Source: Gaetbulibacter_B jejuensis (GTDB taxonomy: Bacteria > Bacteroidota > Bacteroidia > Flavobacteriales > Flavobacteriaceae). Taken from it: a stretch of DNA of 64,000 nt. Of this stretch, positions 25,214 to 33,453 are shown one piece after another. The notes below the pieces were generated by a model, which saw nothing but the letters and a program-made list of their open reading frames with translations, was not told where the DNA came from and searched no databases. The stretch covers positions 1,409,799 through 1,473,798 of the forward strand of contig NZ_BAAAGF010000001.1 in NCBI RefSeq assembly GCF_039524015.1, in the 5' to 3' direction. The position numbers were made by a program, and so were the translations under genes. Numbering within the stretch: position 1 is the first letter of the stretch; each line of letters begins with the position of its first letter.

Positions 25214-27124
25214 ATGAAGAAACTTGTTTTAATAGCCATCATTTTTTTTGCAACATGTATTACAGCATTTGCACAAGATTTTAAAACACACAAAGTAAAA
25301 CAAGGAGAAACTATTGAAGACATTGCCAAACAATATTTGGTAACACCTTTTGATATTTATGCTTTAAATCCTGATGCTAAAAAAGGCCTAAAGGTTAATA
25401 CGGTTTTAATAATTCCTACTTCAAAAGTAAAAGAAGAAGATCTCACTACCGAAACTAAAGAAATTATTGGTTTTAGAACTCATAAGACCAAGCGAAAAGA
25501 AACGCTTTACAGTATTTCTAAGGAATACGATATTGAAATTGATGAGATTAAAAAGCACAATACCTTTTTATATGCCAATAATTTAAGAAAAGGCGATAAG
25601 CTAAAAATTCCTAGATATAAAACTGTAGTATCTAAAGTTACTATTGATAATAGTATCAAAAAGTATAAGGTTTTACCAAAGGAAGGAAAATGGCGTGTTG
25701 CTTATAAGTTTGGAATAACTGTACCACAGTTAGAAGCTCTAAACCCTAATATGAATGAGGTTTTACAACCTGGAGACGAGCTTAATGTTCCTAATATTTC
25801 TAATAATGAAGAAAAAGTAATTGAGGAAAATTACAATTACTATACGGTTTTAAAGAGCGAAGGTTATATGGCTTTAAACCGAAAGTTAGGATTAACACAA
25901 GAGCAGTTAGAAACTCTAAATCCTGAGCTTAAAGAAAGCGGTTTAAAACTAGGAATGGTGCTAAAAGTACCATCAGATGTTGATACTACAATATCAGCTA
26001 ATGATGTAGCAAATACCAATTTGACGAGTCATCTTAAAAACTTCAATACTAAGCGTATTGCTTTAATGATGCCTTACCGATTGAATCGAATAGATATTGA
26101 CTCAATTGCTGATGTGAAAAGAGCGATTAGAACAGACAGTCGTTTGTCTATCTCATTAGATTTTCATGCAGGAATGCTGTATGCTTTAGATTCGGCTAAA
26201 CGATTAGGAATTTCTACGTATTTAAAAGTGTTTGATACTAGAGATCATGCTAGTGAGGTTACTAAAATTTTAAATTCAAATGACTTTTCAGATTATGATG
26301 CTGTAATTGGTCCATTAATGCCAGATAATTTTGATCGTGTAGCTTCAGATTTAAAACGCGATAACATTCCGGTGATTTCGCCATTTACAACACCAAAGAA
26401 CTTATATGATAACGTGTATCAAACTGTACCATCTTCTGATTTGCTACAAAAAGCAATGATTAATTTTGTGAAGTTAGACACATTACCAAAACATATTGTT
26501 ATCATTTCTGATGCTAAAAATAAAGCGGTTAGTAGCATGATAAGATCTGAACTCGCTGCATCAAAACAAATCTTTTCAAGAAAGGATAAAGACGGAAAAG
26601 ACTCAAATTATATTTTAATTTCTGATTTGGATGGTGTTTTTAAACCAGGAAGAAATATAGTTTTTCTAGAAACCTCAAACGAAGCTTTTGCATCTAATGT
26701 TATAAGTATGCTTAATGGTATTCATAACGATGAGCAACAAATAGTACTTATGACTACTAATAAAAATAGTGCTTTTGAAGGTGAAAATATTTCAAACTAC
26801 CATTTGTCTAACTTAAAGTTTCATTATCCTTCAGCTAATAAAACATTTAGCTCTTCAACTACAAATGGATTTGTGAATGCTTATAAGAGAGACCATAATG
26901 GTGTTGAACCTAACAAATATGCTGTAAGAGGTTTTGATTTAACTCTAGATGTGCTAATGCGATTAGCGTCTGAAGAAGACTTATTTGACGCTTCAGGAAG
27001 CGAGATAGAAACAGAGTATGTTGAGAATAAATTCCGTTATTCTAAAAAACTTTTTGGAGGTTACTTTAATGAAGCGGTTTATATTGTTAAGTACGACGAT
27101 TTAACAATTGTAGAGGCTAAGTAA
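25214..27124 (+). CDS. LysM repeat protein with type I periplasmic-binding domain
   Basis: 636 residues. Signal peptide 1-20 (CITAFAQ), then four LysM-type repeats (about 24-70, 88-135, 150-195, 210-255) with patterns such as HKVKQGETIEDIAKQY and HKTKRKETLYSISKEY, and a C-terminal region (about 275-636: KRIALMMPYRLN, LDFHAGMLYALDSAKRLG, YDAVIGPLMPDNF, PVISPFTTP) resembling a type I substrate-binding fold. It probably sits in the periplasm bound to peptidoglycan; ligand unknown. It appears to head a short operon with DUF922 and DUF3820 genes. Confidence 0.88.
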   Translation: MKKLVLIAIIFFATCITAFAQDFKTHKVKQGETIEDIAKQYLVTPFDIYALNPDAKKGLKVNTVLIIPTSKVKEEDLTTETKEIIGFRTHKTKRKETLYSISKEYDIEIDEIKKHNTFLYANNLRKGDKLKIPRYKTVVSKVTIDNSIKKYKVLPKEGKWRVAYKFGITVPQLEALNPNMNEVLQPGDELNVPNISNNEEKVIEENYNYYTVLKSEGYMALNRKLGLTQEQLETLNPELKESGLKLGMVLKVPSDVDTTISANDVANTNLTSHLKNFNTKRIALMMPYRLNRIDIDSIADVKRAIRTDSRLSISLDFHAGMLYALDSAKRLGISTYLKVFDTRDHASEVTKILNSNDFSDYDAVIGPLMPDNFDRVASDLKRDNIPVISPFTTPKNLYDNVYQTVPSSDLLQKAMINFVKLDTLPKHIVIISDAKNKAVSSMIRSELAASKQIFSRKDKDGKDSNYILISDLDGVFKPGRNIVFLETSNEAFASNVISMLNGIHNDEQQIVLMTTNKNSAFEGENISNYHLSNLKFHYPSANKTFSSSTTNGFVNAYKRDHNGVEPNKYAVRGFDLTLDVLMRLASEEDLFDASGSEIETEYVENKFRYSKKLFGGYFNEAVYIVKYDDLTIVEAK

Positions 27125-27165
27125 ATACTTTATACTATTTAGAGTGTAACTAGCGTTTTAAAAAC

Positions 27166-27714
27166 ATGTTACAGCTTAAATCCATATTCTTATTTTTAAG
27201 TATTGTGTTATTATCTACTTCAAACGAGGTTACAATCTCTTGGAGAAATAACTACAAACTAAGTTGGGAACACTTTAAAGGTCAACCTCAAAAAAATACT
27301 GATGCTGTTGCTGTAACTGCGTCAGGAATTACATTTTCTTATAGTTTAAAACATAGAAATTCTGAAGTAATTGATTTTACAGCAAATGTTGAAGCACATT
27401 TTTATCCTGAAAAATCTTGGTATATAAAAGAGCGAGCCAACCAATATATTTTGGCTCATGAACAATTGCATTTTGATATAACTGAGTTGCATGTTAGAAA
27501 ATTAAGACATCAAATAAGTCAAGTTAAGATTAATAATTTTCTGAAGAAAACATTGGATAGATTACACCAAAACAGCAATGAAGAATTAGCTAAAATGCAA
27601 AAGCGTTACGATACTGAAAGTCATAATTCAATAAACACCGAAGCTCAAACTAAATGGCAAAAGTTTGTTGCTAAAGAACTTGAAAAATACGAAGCTTATA
27701 AATCTGCAGATTAA
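27166..27714 (+). CDS. DUF922 family putative zinc protease
   Basis: 182 residues with a signal-like N-terminal helix (1-20). An HExxH zinc motif is clear: H98-E-Q-L-H102 in YILAHEQLHFDITELH, with SWEHFKG and ADAVTASGI-like strands before it, as in DUF922. Predicted periplasmic metalloprotease; substrate unknown. The next gene starts at GTG directly after its TAA. Confidence 0.85.
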   Translation: MLQLKSIFLFLSIVLLSTSNEVTISWRNNYKLSWEHFKGQPQKNTDAVAVTASGITFSYSLKHRNSEVIDFTANVEAHFYPEKSWYIKERANQYILAHEQLHFDITELHVRKLRHQISQVKINNFLKKTLDRLHQNSNEELAKMQKRYDTESHNSINTEAQTKWQKFVAKELEKYEAYKSAD

Positions 27715-27945
27715 GTGATACAACCCGATAAAGATTTTCTTATAAAATTAGCACATTACAAAATGCCTTACGGTAAATATGAAGGAAGAGACCTTGTTGA
27801 TTTGCCTGAGTATTATGTGGTTTGGTATCATAATAAAGGATTTCCAAAAGGAAAGCTAGGAGAGATGCTTCAAACCGTTTATGAGTTAAAAATAAATGGA
27901 TTGGAAGACCTAATTAGGAATATTAAAAAGCAATATCCTAAGTAG
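27715..27945 (+). CDS. DUF3820 family protein
   Basis: 76 residues starting at GTG, immediately after the DUF922 stop codon, so translational coupling is likely. MPYGKYEGRDLVDLPEYYVVWY and GFPKGKLGEML are DUF3820 marks. The same fold is seen as the C-terminal tail of the exonuclease at 9099. The function is not known. Confidence 0.88.
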   Translation: MIQPDKDFLIKLAHYKMPYGKYEGRDLVDLPEYYVVWYHNKGFPKGKLGEMLQTVYELKINGLEDLIRNIKKQYPK

Positions 27946-27948
27946 TTT

Positions 27949-28494
27949 TTAAAACTCACCTTTGTGCGCTAATGCTTGCTTAATATGCGCTGTATGATGG
28001 TTACTATGCCATGCGTAAATACCAATTGTTTCTTCTAATGAAAAACGTTTTCCATGTTCAGGATGAATAAACTCGCGCTTCAATTCTTCATTATTTAATG
28101 ACTTAAGTAGCTTAGTGAGTTTGCTATGTATTCCTTTTAAGAGTGTTATACTGTTAGAAAGGTCATCATCAGTTGAATCCGGTAATTCAGCCCAACGGTT
28201 TTCGAGGTAAGGTTTTATGATTGGAGCGTCTTCGGTTAGAGCAAGCTTAAAACGAATAATACTATTTAAATGGCTGTCGCCACAATGATGAACCACTTGT
28301 TTTATAGTCCAACCATCTGGTCTGTAAACCCAATTAAGTTCTTCTTTAGTTAGGTTTTTAGTTAGTGCTTCAAGAGTGCTTGGTAGTTGTTCAATATCAT
28401 TAATCCAAGATGTGATATGATCTTGGGTAATCAGTTCGGGCTTTTTAAAAGTCCCAATAGGATATTTTAGTTTTTGAAGTGCTTCAGTAGTCAT
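27949..28494 (-). CDS. YfiT/DinB-family bacillithiol transferase
   Basis: 181 residues, full YfiT length. RYPIGTF-type N-terminus (KYPIGTFKKPE), the metal-binding histidines H70-H71 (VVHHCGDSHLN) and the C-terminal WHSNHHTAHI make a DinB four-helix metal site. In this family the enzyme conjugates bacillithiol to electrophiles and antibiotics; bshC lies 4.4 kb away. Ends 3 bases from the convergent DUF3820 gene. Confidence 0.9.
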   Translation of the reverse strand: MTTEALQKLKYPIGTFKKPELITQDHITSWINDIEQLPSTLEALTKNLTKEELNWVYRPDGWTIKQVVHHCGDSHLNSIIRFKLALTEDAPIIKPYLENRWAELPDSTDDDLSNSITLLKGIHSKLTKLLKSLNNEELKREFIHPEHGKRFSLEETIGIYAWHSNHHTAHIKQALAHKGEF

Positions 28495-28505
28495 AAGATT
28501 AAAAA

Positions 28506-29069
28506 TTAAAATCGGTAACCAATTCTTAAATGTAAATTAACTGCTACATCACTAGTTTCAAGTATTCCACGATCAAAATCTTCAAGATAGTGAACATACC
28601 CAACACCTATTCCTGCTTCATAGGTAAAATGATTTCCAAGATGACGTCTTATTCCCCAAGTAGGAATTATTGAAATATCACTAATAAAGTTAATGTTATC
28701 TTCATTAGCAATGATAAACCAATCAGGATGATAGCTTGTTTTTATTGAAACAAAATTTCCGCTGTTGCCATCAGTTCGTCTAGATTTATCAGCTCTTTTA
28801 TTTAAGTTATAATACCAACGAGGTTCTAAAGTGATTACAGGCGCAAGTAAAAAGCCATAAGAATCATAAATGTCATTTCCCCAAATACCAGCATCTAAAC
28901 CTATTTCGCTTCGTAAAGCAATACTGTTTGAGAGCCTAGATTCATTATGTACCCAAATACCTAAAAAGCCAGTTTGTACACCAAAGGTAGATTTTTCTAC
29001 ACTAGTAGTTTGGGATTGCGTTGAGAGTGAAATAGTAAAAAAGGTTAAAATAAGTAAAGCTTGTTTCAT
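28506..29069 (-). CDS. outer-membrane beta-barrel-like protein, function unknown
   Basis: 187 residues with a signal peptide (1-19, LSTQSQ), alternating beta-strand segments (SNSIALRSEIGLDAGIW, EAGIGVGYVHYL) and a terminal aromatic (LHLRIGYRF), as in small outer-membrane barrels. Twelve bases separate it from the YfiT start, and it follows the DoxX gene, so the three minus-strand genes may form one operon. Confidence 0.72.
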   Translation of the reverse strand: MKQALLILTFFTISLSTQSQTTSVEKSTFGVQTGFLGIWVHNESRLSNSIALRSEIGLDAGIWGNDIYDSYGFLLAPVITLEPRWYYNLNKRADKSRRTDGNSGNFVSIKTSYHPDWFIIANEDNINFISDISIIPTWGIRRHLGNHFTYEAGIGVGYVHYLEDFDRGILETSDVAVNLHLRIGYRF

Positions 29070-29088
29070 TTGTTTATAGTATTGGGTG

Positions 29089-29511
29089 TTATTTAGAAAT
29101 GAGTGTGTCTAATTCAAAATATTTTTCTTTAATAAGGCTTAATGCAAAAGCTGCTGCAGCTGCACTAAATACAGAATAATCCAATGCGCCTTTAACTCCT
29201 GTTGAAAATGTCATTGATAAGGCAAAAACTAATAATAGTATTCCGCTAAACTTGGCTATAAGTTCTGTTTTAAAACCAATAATTAGTAAGATGGCAAAAA
29301 TAATTTCTAAAGCAGTGGCAAGTGTTCCTAATGCAGGAATTATTGCTTCAGGAAGCCAAGGGTTGATAAGTTGCGTGTACTCTAAAAAATTGTTCCAGTT
29401 TCCCCAAGTAGAAATAGACTCAGGCCACCACCCAAACCTATCAAAACAAGCTGATAAAAAACCTGCAGAAATTGCAAACCGAAGAAAAAGCTTAATGATT
29501 TTAGTATTCAT
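29089..29511 (-). CDS. DoxX family membrane protein
   Basis: 140 residues with four membrane helices (about 7-25, 58-80, 85-103, 108-128). The AFLSACFDRFGWW and VPALGTLATALEIIFAILLIIGF patterns fit DoxX/DoxD. Such proteins are small inner-membrane proteins linked to redox or quinone-associated functions; the exact role is unknown. Confidence 0.82.
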   Translation of the reverse strand: MNTKIIKLFLRFAISAGFLSACFDRFGWWPESISTWGNWNNFLEYTQLINPWLPEAIIPALGTLATALEIIFAILLIIGFKTELIAKFSGILLLVFALSMTFSTGVKGALDYSVFSAAAAAFALSLIKEKYFELDTLISK

Positions 29512-29584
29512 AAATGTTGCGTCGTTAGCATGAGCAAGATAATGAAATTACTTGTCAATAAGTTTAAAATTAAAGTAATAAATG

Positions 29585-31897
29585 CTAGAAATGAATTCTG
29601 AAATTAACATTAGGAGTAATGCCTAACGACCTGTTTTTTATAGCAGAAATTTCATCGTTTTCATCAATGATATAATAACTGTTAATAGTGTTTACTTTAT
29701 TCAATACATTCCAAATAGACAAGCCAATAATAGCATTGGTTGTGTTGCCCATTTTAAACGTGTAATTAGCAGAAAAATCAGCACGTAAATAGTCTTCAAG
29801 GTTTGAGGCGTTTGGTGAATTGTATTCAATAATATTGTTAGAAGTATTTTGAATAGCATCAGGTAAAGTTACTGGTTTTCCTGAGTGCCAATTTACACCT
29901 AAAGCGAGTTTTATGTTGTTGATTTGGTAAGTTCCTGCAAAAGTTAAAGAATGTCTTACATCAAGGTTGTTTGGAAATGTATTGCCATTGTTTAAGTCGT
30001 CAAAAGTGTAATCGTTTTTACTAAACGAGTAGCTCAACCAAGCACTTGTATTAGTAAACTGTTTGTTTATTAAAAAGTCAATACCTTTTACTTGATACCT
30101 TCCAATTGCATCAGTAAACTGATATTGGTTTTGAAACCCTTGACTTCTGCTTGTAATACCATCAACATCCTTAATAAATGCTTCAGCGCTTATCAGTAAT
30201 TTATTTTTGTTATAATGAATTCCTGCAGAACCTTGCTTGCTTTTTATAATAGGAATATCAATATCGTTTGAGAGTACCCAACGTCGTTTTTCAATGCCTA
30301 AAAAATCGTTTTGAAGATCGATAATTTGTGACATGGTTTGACTTTTAAATTCTGCGAGAAACTCTAAACGAAAAAGATTACTAAGCTTATGGCTTACCGC
30401 TAAACGTGGTTCAGTAAATACTTCTGAAAGCTTGTCAATGTAGTTGGTTCTTATACCAATTCTGGCATAGGTGTTTTTGTTTCCTGAAGTAAACTCAGCT
30501 TCACCATAAATACTATGCGTTTGATTAATTTGTTTCGTGAAATTATGAAATTCAGGATTGTTAACGTCCTCAGAATTACTTACTACAACACCATTAAGTT
30601 GGTAGCCTGCGTGTATTTTTAAATTTGGGTCAATATGGTTGGTGGCATTTATTTTTAAAGTAAGATCGCTAACGTCATTTTCTTGAAGTAAACGTTGGTT
30701 GTTTGCCACATCATAATTAGTGGTGTTTAAGTTGTATTTGGAAAGATAAAGTTGAGCGGTTGTGGTTAATGAACTGTTCCAGTATTTTAAATATTCACCA
30801 CCAAAAGCTAGATTGTTTTGTTTTAAGCTACTGCGTAATGTCTCATTCATATCGTCAGTCATGGTCTCTTCGTCATAGCTTAAATTGTTGTTTATGGTTA
30901 AAAAATTAAAACGAAGTTGATCAGTATCTGAAATATCATATAGCAGCTTTGTACTTATATCATAAAAATAAAAGGTTTCATTACTGGTAAGTGTATTGTT
31001 GGATTGGTTGTTTGATAAATCAGAATCCTGAAAGACACGTTTAAAGTATTGGTCGTAGGTTGGTGTAAAAATAAAATCGGTTATCGATCGTCTTGCTGAA
31101 ACCTGAAGTTCGGTTTTTTTACCTAAAGGCACTTTGGCAAAACCATCAGCACTAATAAGGTTAAAACCTGTTCCTGCTTTAAATTTATGGCTTAATGAGT
31201 TGGATTGCTGAATGTCTATAACGCTAGAAATTCCATCACCAAACATAACACTAGTGCCATTTTTAGAAACATTAACGGTTTTGGTTAAATATGGATTGAA
31301 TGCAGAAACCAATCCGAAAAAATGACCTGATTGGTACATTTTAATTCCATCCCATAAAATAAGATTTTCATCATGAGAACCACCACGAACATTAATATTT
31401 GATACTGTTTCATCAACACTTATAATACCAGGAAGCGCTTGTATGGTTTGTAAAATGTCAGGTTCGATTAATCCTGGAAGAATACCAAATTTTTCGGTTT
31501 CAATAACCACTTTACCATCACTCTTTTTCAAAATACCTTTAGTAAGGTAATTGTTGATGACTATTTCTTCTAGTTTTTGGGTAATGATATTGCTAAATGG
31601 ACTTGAAGGTTTTGAAATAACTACACTATAATCATCAATAACGATGAAATCTAATTGTGTTTCGCGCTTTAGTTGGTCTAAAGCTTGTGCGAGTGAAAGT
31701 GTTTCGTCTGGTAAGCTAGCAGTTGCACCTTCAATAGTTTGATCTATGTAGTTAAAATGAATGTTGTAACGCTGTTCTAGAGCACTTAAAATATAAACAA
31801 GAGATTGAGTTTCTTTTGAGTTGTTTTGAGCCTTAATGCCAATAACACTCAAAAAAAATAAAGGTATGAAAAGATAAAAAACACCTTTTTTACTCAC
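29585..31897 (-). CDS. TonB-dependent receptor with STN signalling domain
   Basis: 770 residues. Signal peptide (1-23, GIKAQ), an STN domain (about 28-92), a possible TonB box (EEIVI near 110), a plug (about 140-240: ILQTIQALPGIISVDETVSN, INVRGGSHDENLILWDGI) and a 22-strand barrel ending NFRIHF. The STN domain binds the FecR anti-sigma factor in systems of this type, so the receptor both imports a ligand and signals. No SusD partner is next to it, making a siderophore or small metal-complex ligand more likely than a glycan. Its start overlaps fecR by 8 bases. Confidence 0.93.
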   Translation of the reverse strand: MSKKGVFYLFIPLFFLSVIGIKAQNNSKETQSLVYILSALEQRYNIHFNYIDQTIEGATASLPDETLSLAQALDQLKRETQLDFIVIDDYSVVISKPSSPFSNIITQKLEEIVINNYLTKGILKKSDGKVVIETEKFGILPGLIEPDILQTIQALPGIISVDETVSNINVRGGSHDENLILWDGIKMYQSGHFFGLVSAFNPYLTKTVNVSKNGTSVMFGDGISSVIDIQQSNSLSHKFKAGTGFNLISADGFAKVPLGKKTELQVSARRSITDFIFTPTYDQYFKRVFQDSDLSNNQSNNTLTSNETFYFYDISTKLLYDISDTDQLRFNFLTINNNLSYDEETMTDDMNETLRSSLKQNNLAFGGEYLKYWNSSLTTTAQLYLSKYNLNTTNYDVANNQRLLQENDVSDLTLKINATNHIDPNLKIHAGYQLNGVVVSNSEDVNNPEFHNFTKQINQTHSIYGEAEFTSGNKNTYARIGIRTNYIDKLSEVFTEPRLAVSHKLSNLFRLEFLAEFKSQTMSQIIDLQNDFLGIEKRRWVLSNDIDIPIIKSKQGSAGIHYNKNKLLISAEAFIKDVDGITSRSQGFQNQYQFTDAIGRYQVKGIDFLINKQFTNTSAWLSYSFSKNDYTFDDLNNGNTFPNNLDVRHSLTFAGTYQINNIKLALGVNWHSGKPVTLPDAIQNTSNNIIEYNSPNASNLEDYLRADFSANYTFKMGNTTNAIIGLSIWNVLNKVNTINSYYIIDENDEISAIKNRSLGITPNVNFRIHF

Positions 31898-32789
31898 GCT
31901 TTAGTGTAATCGTATTATCCGTTTTTTTGTAAGTTAAATGTAAAGGTAAGGTAATAGATTTTAATGCATTTTCAATGTTATTGTGAGTAAAACTTCCTGT
32001 AAATAATTGAGAACTGTCTAAGTTAATAACATGAAAATTCACATCGTATTGACGCTCAAACTCTGCAATAACTTCTTTGTAAGGCATACTTTTAAAGTAG
32101 CTTTCATTGTTTAACCAAGACGGTTGTGTTTTAAGTTCTTTTTCTTTTTCAATTAGTTTTCCATTTAATAGTAAAAAACTTTCACCAGCATGTAGTTTTG
32201 TCTCGTTCCCTTTGTAAGTAACACCAACAAGACCTTCGTAACAAATTACTTCAAAATAGTTTTCTCGTTGCTTAACATTAAACTGAGTACCATAAACGGT
32301 TACGGTTCCATAAACTGTGTTAACATTAAAGCTACTTCCTTTTTCTACTTTAAAAAAAGCTTCTCCTTTTAAGTCTACAGTTCTGTTTTTATTCCATTTA
32401 TGGGAATTGAATGTTATTTCAGAAAGTGAATTTAAAGCCACCGAAGATGCATCAGGTAGTTCAATTGTAGTTTTTTCAGCTAATTGCGTGTTAACCAATG
32501 TGTCTTGGTTAATGGTGAAAAAATAAATTCCAAAAGAAATAACAAATACAGCTGCAATACTCATAGCAATAGATAACCACTTTTTTTGTGGAGGTTGCTT
32601 TGAGGTGTTAATGTGTTGCATAACATTACTTAAAGCTTCAGAAGTGTTATATTCAGGAGCCTTAAAATGCTGCATGCCATTTGATAACTTTACCAAATCA
32701 TCATAATCTTCAAGCTGTTTGAAAGCTTCAAGTTCATCAGAGGTTAAGTTATGGTCTAGCCATTTTTGTATTAAATCTTCTCGTTTCAT
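31890..32789 (-). CDS. FecR family anti-sigma factor
   Basis: 299 residues. Cytoplasmic N-terminal sigma-binding part (1-70), one membrane helix (about 74-93, LSIAMSIAAVFVISFGIYFF), the FecR domain (about 105-205: TIELPDASSVALNSLSEI, GEAFFKVEKGSSFNV, VYGTQFNV) and the C-terminal DUF4974 domain. It would hold or activate the upstream ECF sigma factor according to the receptor state. A promoter-like motif sits directly before its start, after the sigma stop codon. Confidence 0.94.
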   Translation of the reverse strand: MKREDLIQKWLDHNLTSDELEAFKQLEDYDDLVKLSNGMQHFKAPEYNTSEALSNVMQHINTSKQPPQKKWLSIAMSIAAVFVISFGIYFFTINQDTLVNTQLAEKTTIELPDASSVALNSLSEITFNSHKWNKNRTVDLKGEAFFKVEKGSSFNVNTVYGTVTVYGTQFNVKQRENYFEVICYEGLVGVTYKGNETKLHAGESFLLLNGKLIEKEKELKTQPSWLNNESYFKSMPYKEVIAEFERQYDVNFHVINLDSSQLFTGSFTHNNIENALKSITLPLHLTYKKTDNTITLKRE

Positions 32790-32803
32790 GTCTTCAATTA
32801 CAA

Positions 32804-32836
32804 CTATATAACAGTTAGGTGTTAAAATATCCTACC
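32804..32836 (-). promoter_or_regulatory. candidate ECF promoter before fecR (copy 1)
   Basis: Read on the minus strand: GGTAGG (32836-32831), a 16-nt spacer and CTGTTATATA (32814-32805), 15 nt before the fecR ATG. The same two blocks with identical spacing occur at 33400 and 61421. It would let fecR and the receptor be expressed independently of the sigma gene. Confidence 0.65.
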
Positions 32837-32841
32837 CTTAA

Positions 32842-33357
32842 TTACAATTCTTTTATATCTTCTCTAAGTTTTTTTAGTGCACCATAAATTCGTTTTTCAA
32901 CAGCTTTTACCGAAATATCTAGTAATTCAGCAATTTCTTTAAAACGTTTTCCTTCAACTCTATTTAGTAAAAAGGCAGTGCGTTGTGCTTCGGTTAAGTT
33001 GGCGATGGCTTTTTCTAGTTTTTGTAAATATTCCTGTTCTTCCATTACAAAATCAGGAGACTCATTTGTGTAATGCTTAGGTTTAATTTGCTGATGCTTT
33101 AACACCACTTTTTGATGAGCAGCTTCATTAAGCATTAAATTATTTGCAGTCGTAAATAAAAAACTCTTTGCTTTATTTGAAGGAATCTTACCACAGTTTT
33201 GCCAAAGTTTAATAAAAGCTTCTTGTACTTTGTCTTTTGGGTTTAACTGTTCGCCAAATTTATAGTGTAAAAAGTTGTGCAGATTTTTAGCATGCTTCTC
33301 GAATATTGAAGTAAATAATGTTTCGTCACAAATATTGTCATGTAATGGTTTGGGCAT
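32842..33357 (-). CDS. ECF RNA polymerase sigma factor (FecI-like)
   Basis: 171 residues. Sigma region 2 (about 12-75: FEKHAKNLHNFLHYKFG, KVQEAFIKLWQNCG, AKSFLFTTANNLMLNE) and region 4 (about 115-168: LTEAQRTAFLLNRVEG, FKEIAELLDISVKAVEKRI) are present; region 3 is absent, as in ECF factors. It heads the sigma / FecR / receptor operon. The 96-base divergent region to the lipoprotein gene holds a candidate target promoter facing away; I see no copy facing this gene itself. Confidence 0.95.
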   Translation of the reverse strand: MPKPLHDNICDETLFTSIFEKHAKNLHNFLHYKFGEQLNPKDKVQEAFIKLWQNCGKIPSNKAKSFLFTTANNLMLNEAAHQKVVLKHQQIKPKHYTNESPDFVMEEQEYLQKLEKAIANLTEAQRTAFLLNRVEGKRFKEIAELLDISVKAVEKRIYGALKKLREDIKEL

Positions 33358-33399
33358 ACAGAAAAATTAAGATCATAAAATTATAAAATTAAAATATAT

Positions 33400-33431
33400 G
33401 GTAGGTGTTTTTTAAAATCATCTGTTGTATA
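33400..33431 (+). promoter_or_regulatory. candidate ECF promoter before the modular lipoprotein (copy 2)
   Basis: GGTAGG (33400-33405), 16-nt spacer, CTGTTGTATA (33422-33431), 22 nt before the ATG at 33454. It shares the 16-base start GGTAGGTGTTTTTTAA with the copy at 61421, without gaps. Confidence 0.68.
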
Positions 33432-33453
33432 AATAAAGACAACCTATAGAATT

